A DNA stretch of 64,000 bases from Bacteroidales bacterium UBA5507 (GCA_002426195.1 DIOT01000041.1:62001-126000); one strand, 5' to 3'. Counted from the first letter of the stretch, positions 53,937 to 62,745 are shown. The notes: generated by a model not told the origin, from the letters alone. Numbers and translations: made by a program.

Positions 53937-55823
53937 ATGAGAAAACTACTACTATTGTTTGTAGCTGTTACGCTATGCATGGGGGTGTCAGCTCAAATGC
54001 AACGAATTAAAGCACCTGCAAAAGCTTTAAAACTTGCAGTTGAGCAGAAGACAGCAATTATTGAGACCAATAATTTACTTCAAACTGTTAATCCTTATGT
54101 AACAAGAGGTTCAGTGCCACAAAATGAACTAGAAATTGGTGCAACTGTCTATGATCTTCAATCTAACGTTGCCACTCCATCAAACAGGATGGAAATATTC
54201 GAAGATGGTACCATTGGAGCAACATGGACTTATGGTACCGGATCTCCGGACTACATTAACAGAGGTACTGGTTACAATTACTTCAATGGATCAAGTTGGG
54301 GTCCTATGCCAACCAGCAGAGTGGAAGCTGCAAAGGCTGGCTGGCCTGCTTATACAAAATGCGGACCAACAGGTGAGTGCTTTGTTTCTCACATTTCAGC
54401 AACTGTTCCCTTGAATTTTTTAAGAAGAGAAGTTAAGGGTACCGGAGACTGGATAGTTGGTACTATAGCTGCTCCCGCAGGTGCTCCTGTAGGTTTGTTA
54501 TGGCCCAGATTAATCTCCAGTGGTCCTAATAATGAATTCCTTCATTTGTTTGCTTTAACAGCACCATCCGGAAATGGTGGTGCCGTTTATAATGGACAGG
54601 ATGGTGCAATAGTATATATCCGCTCAACCGATGCAGGTTTAACCTGGGAAGAACCTATAGTCCTTGAAGGAATGGGTGCTGACTACTATATTAATTTCGC
54701 TGGAGATTCATACTCACTCAGTGCCACAGGTAATAATGTAGCGTTAACAATTTCTGATAACTGGCTGGACTTATTTGTAATGAAATCAACCGACAATGGT
54801 GAGAACTGGGAAAAAATAGTCGTATGGGAACATCCTATTCCTTTCTGGAACAATGTTCCTTCAATCGATACTATCTATTGCCCCGACGGTTCTGCTCATG
54901 CTGTGTTTGATCATTCAGGCAAATTGCATATGACTTTTGGAGTAAACCGTGGTCTGTTTGAAGAAGGAGATGAATTGCCAAGTTGGTTCCCATTTGTTGA
55001 TGGTATTGCTTACTGGAATGAAGATAAACCTACCTGGGTAGGTGGAGACCAGGTTAATGTACTCAATCCTGACCTATTATATGAAAATGGCGATTTAATT
55101 GCATTTATGATTGATATTAACGGAAACGGAGATCTTGATTTTATTGGGTTTGAAACATTTAATATTGGGAAATACTATGTTTCTGCTAGTGGAATGCCAT
55201 ATCTGACAATCGATCAATATGATGATTTATACGTCGTTTATTCTTCAGTTACTGAAGGTTATGACGATGGTTTACAGCAATACAGGCACTTATGGTGGGT
55301 TTATTCATCGGATGGCGGAGAAACATGGAGTGATCCTGAACATCTTTCAGATAATATACTTCATATGTTGGATGAGTGCGTTTTCCCATCAGGAGCAAGA
55401 GAAGATGGAAATTACAGAGAGTTTATTCCCATCACTTATCAGGCAGATGCTCAGCCGGGGTTAAGCGTACGTGGTGATGAAGACCAACCGTCCGAGAACT
55501 TGATATATTATACGGCAATACAGAAACCTAATGTAGGAATTGATGATTTACAATATGATTCAAAACCAATAGAGATTTCGGTATATCCAAATCCTGTTTC
55601 AAGCAGAGAAGCTAAACTTGATATTATTTTGAGTAATAAATCAAATGTGTCATTGGAATTATATTCAATTACTGGTCAAAAAGTTACAGAGACATCCTAT
55701 GGAGTTCGTCAACCTGGTGTTTCAACTGTAATGTTAGACATATCAAGATTAAATGCAGGAGTTTATTTTGTAAAAGTTAAAGCTGGTGAGCAAACCAAAA
55801 CCACTAAAATAAATGTATTGTAA
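53937..55823 (+). CDS. T9SS-secreted Asp-box protein, type C
   Basis: A 628-residue exported protein with a signal peptide (about 1-19, MGVSAQ). Asp-box motifs are at about 230 (STDAGLTW), 285 (STDNGENW) and 460 (SSDGGETW), spaced like blades of a beta-propeller. The body is clearly homologous to the convergent gene at 55910-57778 (shared VYDLQSN, DRGTGYNY/NRGTGYNY, STDNGENWEK, HMLDECVFP). The C-terminus is a type A sorting domain of a different subtype (ISVYPNPVSS, LYSITGQKV, LNAGVYFVKVKAG, ending TKINVL). No catalytic motif is recognised. The 273-bp region upstream shows no clear plus-strand promoter. Confidence 0.82.
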   Translation: MRKLLLLFVAVTLCMGVSAQMQRIKAPAKALKLAVEQKTAIIETNNLLQTVNPYVTRGSVPQNELEIGATVYDLQSNVATPSNRMEIFEDGTIGATWTYGTGSPDYINRGTGYNYFNGSSWGPMPTSRVEAAKAGWPAYTKCGPTGECFVSHISATVPLNFLRREVKGTGDWIVGTIAAPAGAPVGLLWPRLISSGPNNEFLHLFALTAPSGNGGAVYNGQDGAIVYIRSTDAGLTWEEPIVLEGMGADYYINFAGDSYSLSATGNNVALTISDNWLDLFVMKSTDNGENWEKIVVWEHPIPFWNNVPSIDTIYCPDGSAHAVFDHSGKLHMTFGVNRGLFEEGDELPSWFPFVDGIAYWNEDKPTWVGGDQVNVLNPDLLYENGDLIAFMIDINGNGDLDFIGFETFNIGKYYVSASGMPYLTIDQYDDLYVVYSSVTEGYDDGLQQYRHLWWVYSSDGGETWSDPEHLSDNILHMLDECVFPSGAREDGNYREFIPITYQADAQPGLSVRGDEDQPSENLIYYTAIQKPNVGIDDLQYDSKPIEISVYPNPVSSREAKLDIILSNKSNVSLELYSITGQKVTETSYGVRQPGVSTVMLDISRLNAGVYFVKVKAGEQTKTTKINVL

Positions 55824-55840
55824 AAGTTTTAGATAATGTA

Positions 55841-55874
55841 AAAAAAGGTTGGCAACTCAATGCCAACCTTTTTT
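55841..55874. terminator. Bidirectional terminator between two convergent T9SS genes
   Basis: Stem AAAAAAGGTTGGCA (55841-55854) with TGCCAACCTTTTTT (55861-55874), loop ACTCAA; perfect and symmetric, so it serves both strands. Confidence 0.92.
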
Positions 55875-55909
55875 TTTATGTACATGTTAGGTTAAAAACC
55901 AATATCTGA

Positions 55910-57778
55910 TTATTTTATTATCATTTTATTGGAAACGCTGCTTCCATTGACAGTTACGGTGTAAGTGTAAATGCCTTTTGATAATGAAGAGCCATCAATC
56001 TCAAGCATACTTGATCCGGCATTGTATGTTTTAGATGGAATTGAATAAACCTGACGACCAACCATGTCAAACACCTTCAAATCTACGTTTGAAACCTTTT
56101 GCAGGGAAACTTTCACAGCGGTAGTGCCATTGAATGGATTTGGATAATTCTGTTCAACAGAGAAATCACTGACTTCAATATCTTTTGTACCTACGTTAAC
56201 TACGTCTGCCTTGTCGAACTCTGAGTAGTAATAAAGATTTTCTGCAGGAGAATCTTCATCACCTCTTAATGCGAGACCCGGCTCATTGTCCAACTGGTAA
56301 ATAAAGTGAACTCTGTCTTCAGATGTTCTGTTTGCAATTGTTGGAAATACGCATTCATCAAGCATGTGAAGAATGTCAGAATTTAAATCGACAAAGTCAC
56401 CCCAGGTTTGACCACCATCGCCTGAGCCACGAGCCCAGATGTGTCTGTATTGCTGTGTGCCATTATCAAAACCTTCTGTTATACTGGTATAAATTACATA
56501 AATATAGCCATTTTCATCAATAGTAATCTGAGGCATACTTGAAGCTCCAACGGAATAGTCACCGATATTAGCTGTCTCATATCCTATAAGATCTAACTCG
56601 CCATTCTCATTAATATCCTGCATCCAACCTATAAGATTACCACTTTCATATAATGCGTCAGGATCAAGGGCATTAAGTTGATCACCATTGGTCCATACCG
56701 GCATGTCCTCATTCCAGTAAGCAACACCATCAACAAATGGATACCAGCTTGGCAGTTCACTTCCTTCTTCGAAAATTGATCGGCTGATTCCGAACACTGC
56801 ATGAAGCTTACCATTATTATCAAAAGTTATATGTGCTGCTCCATCAGGGCAATAAAAAGTGTCGGCCGGAGTTGGATTATTAATATCCCACATTGGATAA
56901 GGATGTTCCCAAATAACTGTTTTTTCCCAGTTTTCACCATTATCAGTCGATTTCATTATAAAAAGATCGTGCCACTGATCGGCTACAATGAACGCTAAAT
57001 TATTGTCTTTAGGATCAGCCCAGGCATATGTATCTCCACTGAATTCTATATAATCTTCTGACCCCATCCCGGGTAGAATGCTGTGTTGAATGTCCCATGT
57101 AGCACCACCATCCTGAGAACGGTAATATAATACGGCACGGTTCTGACCCTCATAGGCAACCCATGTACTTGCCAGCATATGAATATTTTCATTGTTATCA
57201 CCGGTGCTAACAATTCGTGGCCATGAAATATCTACGGCACCTGCAGGTCCGGGAAGGATATATTGTGTCCAATCTCCGGTTGCACGCTCAGGTCTTCTAT
57301 TTACGATAAAACCTTGTGCATCATGGTGAGAAACAATAATTTCACCATCGTATTGAGGTGCATAAGAAGGCCAGCCGGCACGTACTGTTTCTATGCGTGT
57401 AGTAGGAGCAGGTAACCAGTCGGTTCCGTTGTAATAATTATATCCTGTACCACGATCACTATAACTATTTGAAGTACCTAGTCCCCTGGTCCATGCAGCA
57501 GCCATGTGTCCATCTTCATACCTGTAAAATCGGTTTGAAGTAGAAGCATTTGATTGTAGATCGTAAATAGTGTTACCTAATTCAACTTCAGAAATTGCTT
57601 TACCTGAGCTAACATAATAGTTTATTGTTTGCTCCAGTGAGTTGTAGTTCCCTTCCTTTACATTTTTTGAATCGGGAACTGCTTGATTTCTCCAGTTGGA
57701 TGGAATCCTAACCGGATTTTGAGCACTAAGGAATAGCCCAACTGTCAGTAACACAGATAGTAAGTAAATTTTTTTCAT
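55910..57778 (-). CDS. T9SS-secreted Asp-box protein, type D
   Basis: A 622-residue exported protein with a signal peptide (about 1-19, FLSAQ). Its body is homologous to the type C gene, with Asp-boxes SQDGGATW (about 220), STDNGENW (about 280) and SGDGGQTW (about 455). The sorting domain is unlike that of type C. It resembles the tandem pair A/B: VEQNYPNPFNGTTAVKVSL, DMVGRQVY and KGIYTYTVTVNG, ending NKMIIK. So body and tail have different nearest relatives in the same locus. A -7 box lies 34 nt upstream and an 11-bp repeat array lies about 170-210 bp upstream. The ligand or substrate is unknown. Confidence 0.82.
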   Translation of the reverse strand: MKKIYLLSVLLTVGLFLSAQNPVRIPSNWRNQAVPDSKNVKEGNYNSLEQTINYYVSSGKAISEVELGNTIYDLQSNASTSNRFYRYEDGHMAAAWTRGLGTSNSYSDRGTGYNYYNGTDWLPAPTTRIETVRAGWPSYAPQYDGEIIVSHHDAQGFIVNRRPERATGDWTQYILPGPAGAVDISWPRIVSTGDNNENIHMLASTWVAYEGQNRAVLYYRSQDGGATWDIQHSILPGMGSEDYIEFSGDTYAWADPKDNNLAFIVADQWHDLFIMKSTDNGENWEKTVIWEHPYPMWDINNPTPADTFYCPDGAAHITFDNNGKLHAVFGISRSIFEEGSELPSWYPFVDGVAYWNEDMPVWTNGDQLNALDPDALYESGNLIGWMQDINENGELDLIGYETANIGDYSVGASSMPQITIDENGYIYVIYTSITEGFDNGTQQYRHIWARGSGDGGQTWGDFVDLNSDILHMLDECVFPTIANRTSEDRVHFIYQLDNEPGLALRGDEDSPAENLYYYSEFDKADVVNVGTKDIEVSDFSVEQNYPNPFNGTTAVKVSLQKVSNVDLKVFDMVGRQVYSIPSKTYNAGSSMLEIDGSSLSKGIYTYTVTVNGSSVSNKMIIK

Positions 57779-57812
57779 AAGGTATTTGTTTGAAAAGTTT
57801 GTTTTGATTCTT

Positions 57813-57820
57813 CAAATGTA
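57813..57820 (-). promoter_or_regulatory. Candidate -7 box of T9SS type D gene
   Basis: The minus strand reads TACATTTG (TAnnTTTG), 34 nt before the ATG. The -33 region is AT-rich without a clear TTTG, consistent with an activator-dependent promoter. Confidence 0.42.
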
Positions 57821-57946
57821 CTAATTTTTGAATAGAATTAAAATGTAGTTAAAACTGATTGCTACTTTAATATATTTAAACCGGATGTAAAATCACGTAT
57901 TGCTTAAAGTTAAGTTAATAAACACATACCAAAGCAGTAATTATAC

Positions 57947-57990
57947 CGTAAGTTTTTCGTAAGTTAACCGTAAGCTAACCCTAAGTATAA
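57947..57990 (-). repeat. Four-copy 11-bp direct repeat upstream of T9SS type D gene
   Basis: On the plus strand CGTAAG begins at 57947, 57958 and 57969, and CCTAAG at 57980, exactly 11 bp apart. On the minus strand the unit is close to CTTACGGTTAR. ACCGTAAG recurs identically 22 bp apart (57945 and 57967). One-turn spacing puts all copies on one face of DNA, as for a cooperative regulator. It lies about 130 bp upstream of the -7 box, within a 316-bp gap that otherwise holds the M23 terminator. Confidence 0.6.
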
Positions 57991-58037
57991 GTCCATTTTA
58001 TCTTCTTTCAGTGCTTAACATTTACTCCGGATGATAA

Positions 58038-58071
58038 ACAAAAAAAAGAGGCCCTTGTCGTTAAGGGCCTC
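58038..58071 (-). terminator. Terminator of the iorA-iorB-M23 operon
   Basis: Stem GAGGCCCTT (58048-58056) with AAGGGCCTC (58063-58071), loop of 6. On the minus strand it ends in a T-tract and follows the M23 stop by about 24 bp. Confidence 0.9.
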
Positions 58072-58094
58072 CGTAAATGTTGAATTTGTTTTTC

Positions 58095-59372
58095 TTAAAT
58101 TGGCATAACTGATGCCTTTACCGGCATGTTTAGTGAATCGAGTTTGCGGTTCATCTCAAGTCTCACTCTTGTATAGTCTTCCAAAAGTTCCTTCTTTACA
58201 GGCAGTGAGGGTGGCGATTCTACCTTTAAAGGATCCACCGGAGTCCCGTTCTTGTAAAACCTGAAATCGAGATGTGGTCCGGTCGACAATCCTGAACTTC
58301 CAACATATCCAATCACCTGACCTTGTTGTACTCTTGCTCCAGAACGAATTCCTTTTGCATATCCTGATAAATGCAGGTAAGCTGTTGAGTAGGTTGAATT
58401 GTGTCGGATTTTAACCATTCGTCCTGCACCTCCGGCATACCTTACATCGGTTACTGTTCCGGCGCCGATTGAGTGGACGGGCGTGCCTTTGGGAGCAGCA
58501 TAATCAACACCATGATGTGGACGACGAATTCGTAAAACCGGATGCAAACGGCTGTTGGAGAACTTAGAACTTATCCTTGAAAACTTAAGAGGTGCTTTTA
58601 AAAATGCTCTTCGTAAGCTTTGTCCTTTTTCATCAAAGTAATCGGCAGTACCATCCTGCACATACCTGAATGCATACTGATCTTTACCGGCATGTTTAAA
58701 CCTTGCTGAAAGTATATTGCCAAGGCCAATTGGCTCGCCATCCACAGATAGTTCTTCGTACAAAGCTGTGAAATTATCACCCTTCTGTATTGCATAGAAG
58801 TCAATAGTCCAGGCAAAAATCTCGCTTAATGCAATGGTAAGATTGGGATTGGCTTTCATTTCAGCCATAGTATTCCAAAGTGAAGAGGTAATTGTTCCAC
58901 TGGCAGTCTTAATTTTAACTTGTATTTCTTTTTCACCGGCATGTACATGAAGTGAATCACCGGCTTCAAAAATTACATATTGAGTAGGACTGCTTTCGTA
59001 AATAAAATAATGCATTCTCGGCAGAGAATCATTAGTTAATAGTACGGTGTACTTATTACCGTGTCTTATTTTCCTTACATCAAAAATACCTGCTGCTTTC
59101 TGAACAAGTTGCTCAATTGTTCCCATGCTCAGATTATACTGAAGCAGAATGTTGGATAGATTCTCATTGGGCTTCACTTCGTCCTTTATAACCTGGAATG
59201 AATCAACAACTATCCCATATTCAATTCTTGGTTCAGGAATGTATTTGTTGTCAGCTTCAGGTTCCCGGTCAAGCCCTGTTAAATACCAATCCAGTGAAAA
59301 AACACTTAAAATCAGAGCAACTACAATAATAACAAAGGCAACAATATTCTTTCTGGTCAAGTATTTTCTCAT
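58095..59372 (-). CDS. M23 (LytM-type) peptidase-like envelope protein with altered zinc motif
   Basis: A 425-residue inner-membrane-anchored protein (helix about 9-28). A LysM-like/OapA-type segment (about 60-110) and a central beta domain precede the M23 domain (about 262-390). The motif H-x3-D is present (HHGVDYA, His286 and Asp290), with YLHL (His334). The C-terminal motif HxH is replaced by HLD (His367, Asp369) in TGPHLDFRFY. In LytM the second His of HxH is the zinc ligand, so activity may be lost or use Asp. Some M23 homologues are activators rather than enzymes. The ATG overlaps the iorB TGA by 1 bp (TGATG). Confidence 0.83.
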   Translation of the reverse strand: MRKYLTRKNIVAFVIIVVALILSVFSLDWYLTGLDREPEADNKYIPEPRIEYGIVVDSFQVIKDEVKPNENLSNILLQYNLSMGTIEQLVQKAAGIFDVRKIRHGNKYTVLLTNDSLPRMHYFIYESSPTQYVIFEAGDSLHVHAGEKEIQVKIKTASGTITSSLWNTMAEMKANPNLTIALSEIFAWTIDFYAIQKGDNFTALYEELSVDGEPIGLGNILSARFKHAGKDQYAFRYVQDGTADYFDEKGQSLRRAFLKAPLKFSRISSKFSNSRLHPVLRIRRPHHGVDYAAPKGTPVHSIGAGTVTDVRYAGGAGRMVKIRHNSTYSTAYLHLSGYAKGIRSGARVQQGQVIGYVGSSGLSTGPHLDFRFYKNGTPVDPLKVESPPSLPVKKELLEDYTRVRLEMNRKLDSLNMPVKASVMPI

Positions 59373-59962
59373 CAGGCAGTCTGAAGTTTTTTTGTGGCCG
59401 TTTCGAAACCAGCTTTTAACGCACTAAGATTAATATCTACGACTTCTTCACCCTTCCGGCCGAAAATGTCTCTTATAGCCTGTTGGATATCTTCATATGG
59501 AATGCCCAGGAAAGGACAAGCTGCACCAAGTATTACCACATTGGCTGATTTCGGAGCACCGAGTTCTTTGGCTATTTCATCAGCATCAAGTGCGATGTGA
59601 TTATTGAGCGATTCAATTTCAGCCATCAGGTTATCCATTTCAGGATAGTTGTTGATGTTGATGAACGGCTTGGTGTTTGTTATCAACCATCCTGCAGGCG
59701 ATAGCATAGGCAAGTACCTTAATGACTCCATGGGTTCAACCGAAATAATCATATCGGCTTTACCAACCGGAATTAAATCAGAGGCTATTTCCTTATCAGA
59801 AATGCGGAGGTTTGATTGAACATCTCCACCTCTTTGGCTCATTCCGTGTACTTCGGCCTGCTTCAGAAAAAGCCCGGCCTTAAGCGCTGCTGTTCCTATT
59901 ATTGCTGCAATAGAGAGTATTCCCTGTCCACCGACTCCTGCCAGAATTATATCTTTTTTCAT
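59372..59962 (-). CDS. iorB: Indolepyruvate ferredoxin oxidoreductase, beta subunit
   Basis: A 196-residue subunit homologous to the gamma domain of pyruvate-family oxidoreductases. The N-terminus IILAGVGGQGILSIAAIIGTAAL and the motif QAEVHGMSQRGGDVQSNLR are diagnostic. With IorA it oxidises aryl pyruvates (from tryptophan, phenylalanine, tyrosine transamination) to aryl-acetyl-CoA, CO2 and reduced ferredoxin. It starts 5 bp after iorA. The 3' end overlaps the start of the M23 gene. Confidence 0.9.
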   Translation of the reverse strand: MKKDIILAGVGGQGILSIAAIIGTAALKAGLFLKQAEVHGMSQRGGDVQSNLRISDKEIASDLIPVGKADMIISVEPMESLRYLPMLSPAGWLITNTKPFININNYPEMDNLMAEIESLNNHIALDADEIAKELGAPKSANVVILGAACPFLGIPYEDIQQAIRDIFGRKGEEVVDINLSALKAGFETATKKLQTA

Positions 59963-59967
59963 GTTTT

Positions 59968-61593
59968 TTATGCCTCCTTTAATTCATTTAATGCTTTCTT
60001 TTTATTTTCCCTGATTCTGCGGGCAGCAGTTTGCAGGCATTCTCTGCTTGGAATAATCACAGAAACACCATCATGGTGAATTTCTTGTCTGATTATTTTC
60101 ATGTTCTCCTCGTGATACTTTGGCGATGGATTCAAAACATGAATATGGTTTTCATCAACACCCAATGCACGACATATATCTTCAATTTTACCAAATGCTG
60201 CTGAGTCTTGTCCACCGGTCATTCCTGTGGTTGAATTATCAAGAATCATAACAGTGATATTCGATTTGTCGTTTACAGCATCCAGTAATCCAGTCATTCC
60301 TGAGTGGGTAAATGTTGAATCTCCTATAACGGCTACAGAAGGAACCAAACCTGCATCAGCGGCTCCTTTTGCCATAGTAATTGATGCGCCCATGTCGACG
60401 CAGGAGTTAATTGCATTATAAGGTTCCATAGCTCCCAGAGTATAGCATCCTATATCAGCAAATACTCTGCCTTTTGTATGTTCCGATATTGCTTCGTTGA
60501 GCGCATTGTAACTATAAATATGCGGACATCCTTTACAAAGTGAAGGAGGGCGTGCAGCAACAAGTGCGGGTATATCTTTGCCGCGGGTATCTTGTTGCCC
60601 AAGTGCAACTGCTACAATATTGGGGTTTAATTCACCATCGCGGGGAACTGTTCCGTCGAGACGTCCTTTTATGGTCTTGCCATTATTCATGAAACCACGA
60701 AGCATTTCCTCAACAATGGGATATCCATCTTCCAGAACGAGTATTGAATCGCACATATCATAGAATTCCCTAACCATCTTTTCGGGAAGCGGATATTGAC
60801 CGATCTTTAAAATTGGATGTGGCACTGCATGGTTTTCAAAATTCTCAAGCAGGTAGTTGTATCCTAAACCACATGTTACAATTCCTAAACTCTTATCAGG
60901 GTGATTTATTAATTTATTGAATTGTGAGTTTTCTGATAATTCAATAAACTGAGCCTGTTTTTGGAGTAATGATTTGTACTGACGGCGTGCGATGGCAGGT
61001 AACAAAATATATTGACGGGCATTTTGAGGAAGTTTCATTTCGTTCTGCTTACGGGCTGCACTAACGAGAACACCTGAACGTGAATGTGCCAGTCGGGTTG
61101 TTACTCTCATTAAGACAGGAGTTCCGAGGTTCTCACTGATCTCAAATGCTGTATGCACCATGTCGTAAGCTTCCTGTTGGTTACCCGGCTCAAAAACTGG
61201 AATCATGGCGAATTTACCGTAGAAGCGTGAGTCCTGTTCGTTTTGTGATGAGTGCATTGATGGATCATCAGCCACCAGCACTATCATGCCACCATTGGCA
61301 CCGGTGATTGAAGAGTTAATAAATGCGTCGGCTGCAACATTCAGACCCACGTGTTTCATACAAACCATAGTACGCTTGCCGGCATATGACATACCAAGAG
61401 CAGTTTCCATGGCAGTTTTCTCATTGGCACCCCAAACAGCTTTAATCTTACCTGATTTGGCTTCTTTTGACTGCATGACATACTCGGTGATCTCAGTTGA
61501 AGGAGTGCCAGGATAGGCATAAATTCCCGAAAGACCTGCGTCTATTGCTCCCTGGGCTATTGCTTCATCGCCCAATAATAAATGTTTTTGCAT
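59968..61593 (-). CDS. iorA: Indolepyruvate ferredoxin oxidoreductase, alpha subunit (no ferredoxin domain seen)
   Basis: A 541-residue TPP enzyme. The N-terminal PFOR alpha-like domain has YAYPGTPSTEITEY (about 26), GANEKTAMETALGMSYAG and MKHVGLNVAADAFINSS. The TPP-binding domain (about 350-500) has CKGCPHIYSYNAL, DIGCYTLGAM, GDSTFTHSGMTGLLDAV and NSTTGMTGGQ. It resembles known IorA, but those usually end in a 2[4Fe-4S] ferredoxin domain (total about 600-650). Here the protein stops after RECLQTAARRIRENKKKALNELKEA (in part) with no CxxCxxC cluster. An external ferredoxin may accept electrons. Confidence 0.92.
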   Translation of the reverse strand: MQKHLLLGDEAIAQGAIDAGLSGIYAYPGTPSTEITEYVMQSKEAKSGKIKAVWGANEKTAMETALGMSYAGKRTMVCMKHVGLNVAADAFINSSITGANGGMIVLVADDPSMHSSQNEQDSRFYGKFAMIPVFEPGNQQEAYDMVHTAFEISENLGTPVLMRVTTRLAHSRSGVLVSAARKQNEMKLPQNARQYILLPAIARRQYKSLLQKQAQFIELSENSQFNKLINHPDKSLGIVTCGLGYNYLLENFENHAVPHPILKIGQYPLPEKMVREFYDMCDSILVLEDGYPIVEEMLRGFMNNGKTIKGRLDGTVPRDGELNPNIVAVALGQQDTRGKDIPALVAARPPSLCKGCPHIYSYNALNEAISEHTKGRVFADIGCYTLGAMEPYNAINSCVDMGASITMAKGAADAGLVPSVAVIGDSTFTHSGMTGLLDAVNDKSNITVMILDNSTTGMTGGQDSAAFGKIEDICRALGVDENHIHVLNPSPKYHEENMKIIRQEIHHDGVSVIIPSRECLQTAARRIRENKKKALNELKEA

Positions 61594-61627
61594 TATGTAT
61601 ATTGATTTTTAATTGATATCCGCCTGA

Positions 61628-61635
61628 CAAAATTA
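61628..61635 (-). promoter_or_regulatory. Candidate -7 box of the iorA operon
   Basis: The minus strand reads TAATTTTG (TAnnTTTG), 34 nt before the iorA ATG. Confidence 0.42.
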
Positions 61636-61689
61636 GTAAAATTGAGTAAACCGCTCCATAAAAACACTTTAAGTTAAGAATTTAAGACC

Positions 61690-61697
61690 TAACTTTG
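61690..61697 (+). promoter_or_regulatory. Candidate -7 box of acpH
   Basis: TAACTTTG (TAnnTTTG) ends 16 nt before the ATG. A TTTA at 61668-61671 stands where a -33 element would lie. Confidence 0.42.
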
Positions 61698-61713
61698 GTG
61701 TTTATTGTAATGT

Positions 61714-62292
61714 ATGAATTTTCTAGCTCATCTATACTTATCCCGGAATAATAAGGAATGTATTATCGGGAATTTCATTGCTGACCATGTTAAGGGTAGC
61801 AAAATGAATTCATATAGTAATGGGATAAAGGCCGGAATACTGTTTCATAGAAAAATTGACCAGTTTACCGACAGCAATCCTGTGGTACAGAGGACAGTAC
61901 TAAATCTTAGACCTTATTTCAGAAAATACTCGGGAGTGGTACTTGATATGTTTTATGACCATTTTCTTGGAAACGATTGGAGCAAATATTCCGATAGTGC
62001 CCTGGAAGATTTTACCGATAGCATGTACTCGGTGCTGAATGAGTCGTTTCATATACTTCCGCCAAGATCACAATTTATTTTGCCATACATGATGGGGGAG
62101 GACTGGTTGACAGGATACCGCACATTTGAAGGGCTAAACAACGCACTTACAGGGATTTCTCAAAGAACAACTTTTTATTCGAATCTCGACAAAGCAGTTG
62201 AATACCTGAAAGATGAATATGAACTTTATAAAGACTCTTTTGATGAATTCTTCCCTCAATTGGTTGAATACAGTAAGAAACTACAATGTTAA
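61714..62292 (+). CDS. acpH: Acyl carrier protein phosphodiesterase (AcpH)
   Basis: A 192-residue HD-like hydrolase. The start MNFLAHLYLS is typical, followed by IIGNFIADHVKG, ILFHRKIDQFTDSNPVV, and the metal-binding MFYDHFLGNDW. AcpH removes 4'-phosphopantetheine from holo-ACP to give apo-ACP. The length agrees with the family (about 190). It stands alone between the ior operon and rpmB, with its own promoter. Confidence 0.9.
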   Translation: MNFLAHLYLSRNNKECIIGNFIADHVKGSKMNSYSNGIKAGILFHRKIDQFTDSNPVVQRTVLNLRPYFRKYSGVVLDMFYDHFLGNDWSKYSDSALEDFTDSMYSVLNESFHILPPRSQFILPYMMGEDWLTGYRTFEGLNNALTGISQRTTFYSNLDKAVEYLKDEYELYKDSFDEFFPQLVEYSKKLQC

Positions 62293-62332
62293 AGCTGAGT
62301 TGTGAGGAAGTAGAAAAAAAATCACTAAAGTT

Positions 62333-62364
62333 TTTGGTAGATTGAAAAATTATAACGTACTTTG
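62333..62364 (+). promoter_or_regulatory. Candidate rpmB promoter
   Basis: TTTG (62333-62336) and TACTTTG (62358-62364, one base shorter than TAnnTTTG) have 24 bp between TTTG cores, close to the spacing at rocD (23). Confidence 0.45.
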
Positions 62365-62400
62365 CAGTCCCAAAAATTAAACAGGATAAGTTTTAAAGCC

Positions 62401-62640
62401 ATGTCAAGATTTTGCGAAATTACAGGAAAAGGAATGATGGTAGGAAATAAAGTTTCCCACTCAAATATAAAGACCAAACGTAGATTCTATCCTAATCTGC
62501 AGACAAAGAAGTTCTACATTCCCGAAGAGGATGCATGGATTACTTTAAAGGTTTCAGCTGACGGATTACGTCACATCAACAAAAAAGGTATCAGTGCCTG
62601 CCTGAAAGAAGCAGAAGCTAAAGGTTTTATTATCAGGTAA
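62401..62640 (+). CDS. rpmB: Ribosomal protein L28
   Basis: A 79-residue large-subunit protein beginning [21 protein letters not shown], with [18 protein letters not shown] and a C-terminal GLRHINKKG segment. Only one cysteine stands in the N-terminal region, so it is the zinc-free (C-minus) form. The frame is open from 62362, but 62401 matches the usual L28 start. In many Bacteroidetes rpmB is followed by rpmG and a DUF4295 gene. Here a terminator and an unrelated gene follow directly. Confidence 0.95.
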   Translation: MSRFCEITGKGMMVGNKVSHSNIKTKRRFYPNLQTKKFYIPEEDAWITLKVSADGLRHINKKGISACLKEAEAKGFIIR

Positions 62641-62666
62641 TTTAATTACAACTTATATATACATAG

Positions 62667-62695
62667 GCTGTTGCTGAAAAGTAACAGCTTTTTTT
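62667..62695 (+). terminator. Intrinsic terminator of rpmB
   Basis: GCTGTTGCT (62667-62675), GAAA tetraloop and AGTAACAGC (62680-62688), then T7. It lies 26 bp after the stop, and its T-run overlaps the -33 element of the next promoter. Confidence 0.85.
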
Positions 62696-62727
62696 GTTTA
62701 ATTACTAACGATACTGAATTATATTTG
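62693..62727 (+). promoter_or_regulatory. Promoter of the CNNM-family gene
   Basis: TTTG (62693-62696) and TATATTTG (62720-62727) with 23 bp between them. The -7 box is 18 nt before the ATG, and the -33 element lies at the end of the rpmB terminator. Confidence 0.52.
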
Positions 62728-62745
62728 CTGTTCATTAAGGCATAG

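Noticed and set aside
48894..57778. Sialidase (neuraminidase) activity for the Asp-box genes
   Set aside because: Asp-boxes alone mark a propeller fold. No FRIP motif, Arg triad or Tyr/Glu pair could be picked out, and sialic-acid catabolism genes are absent.
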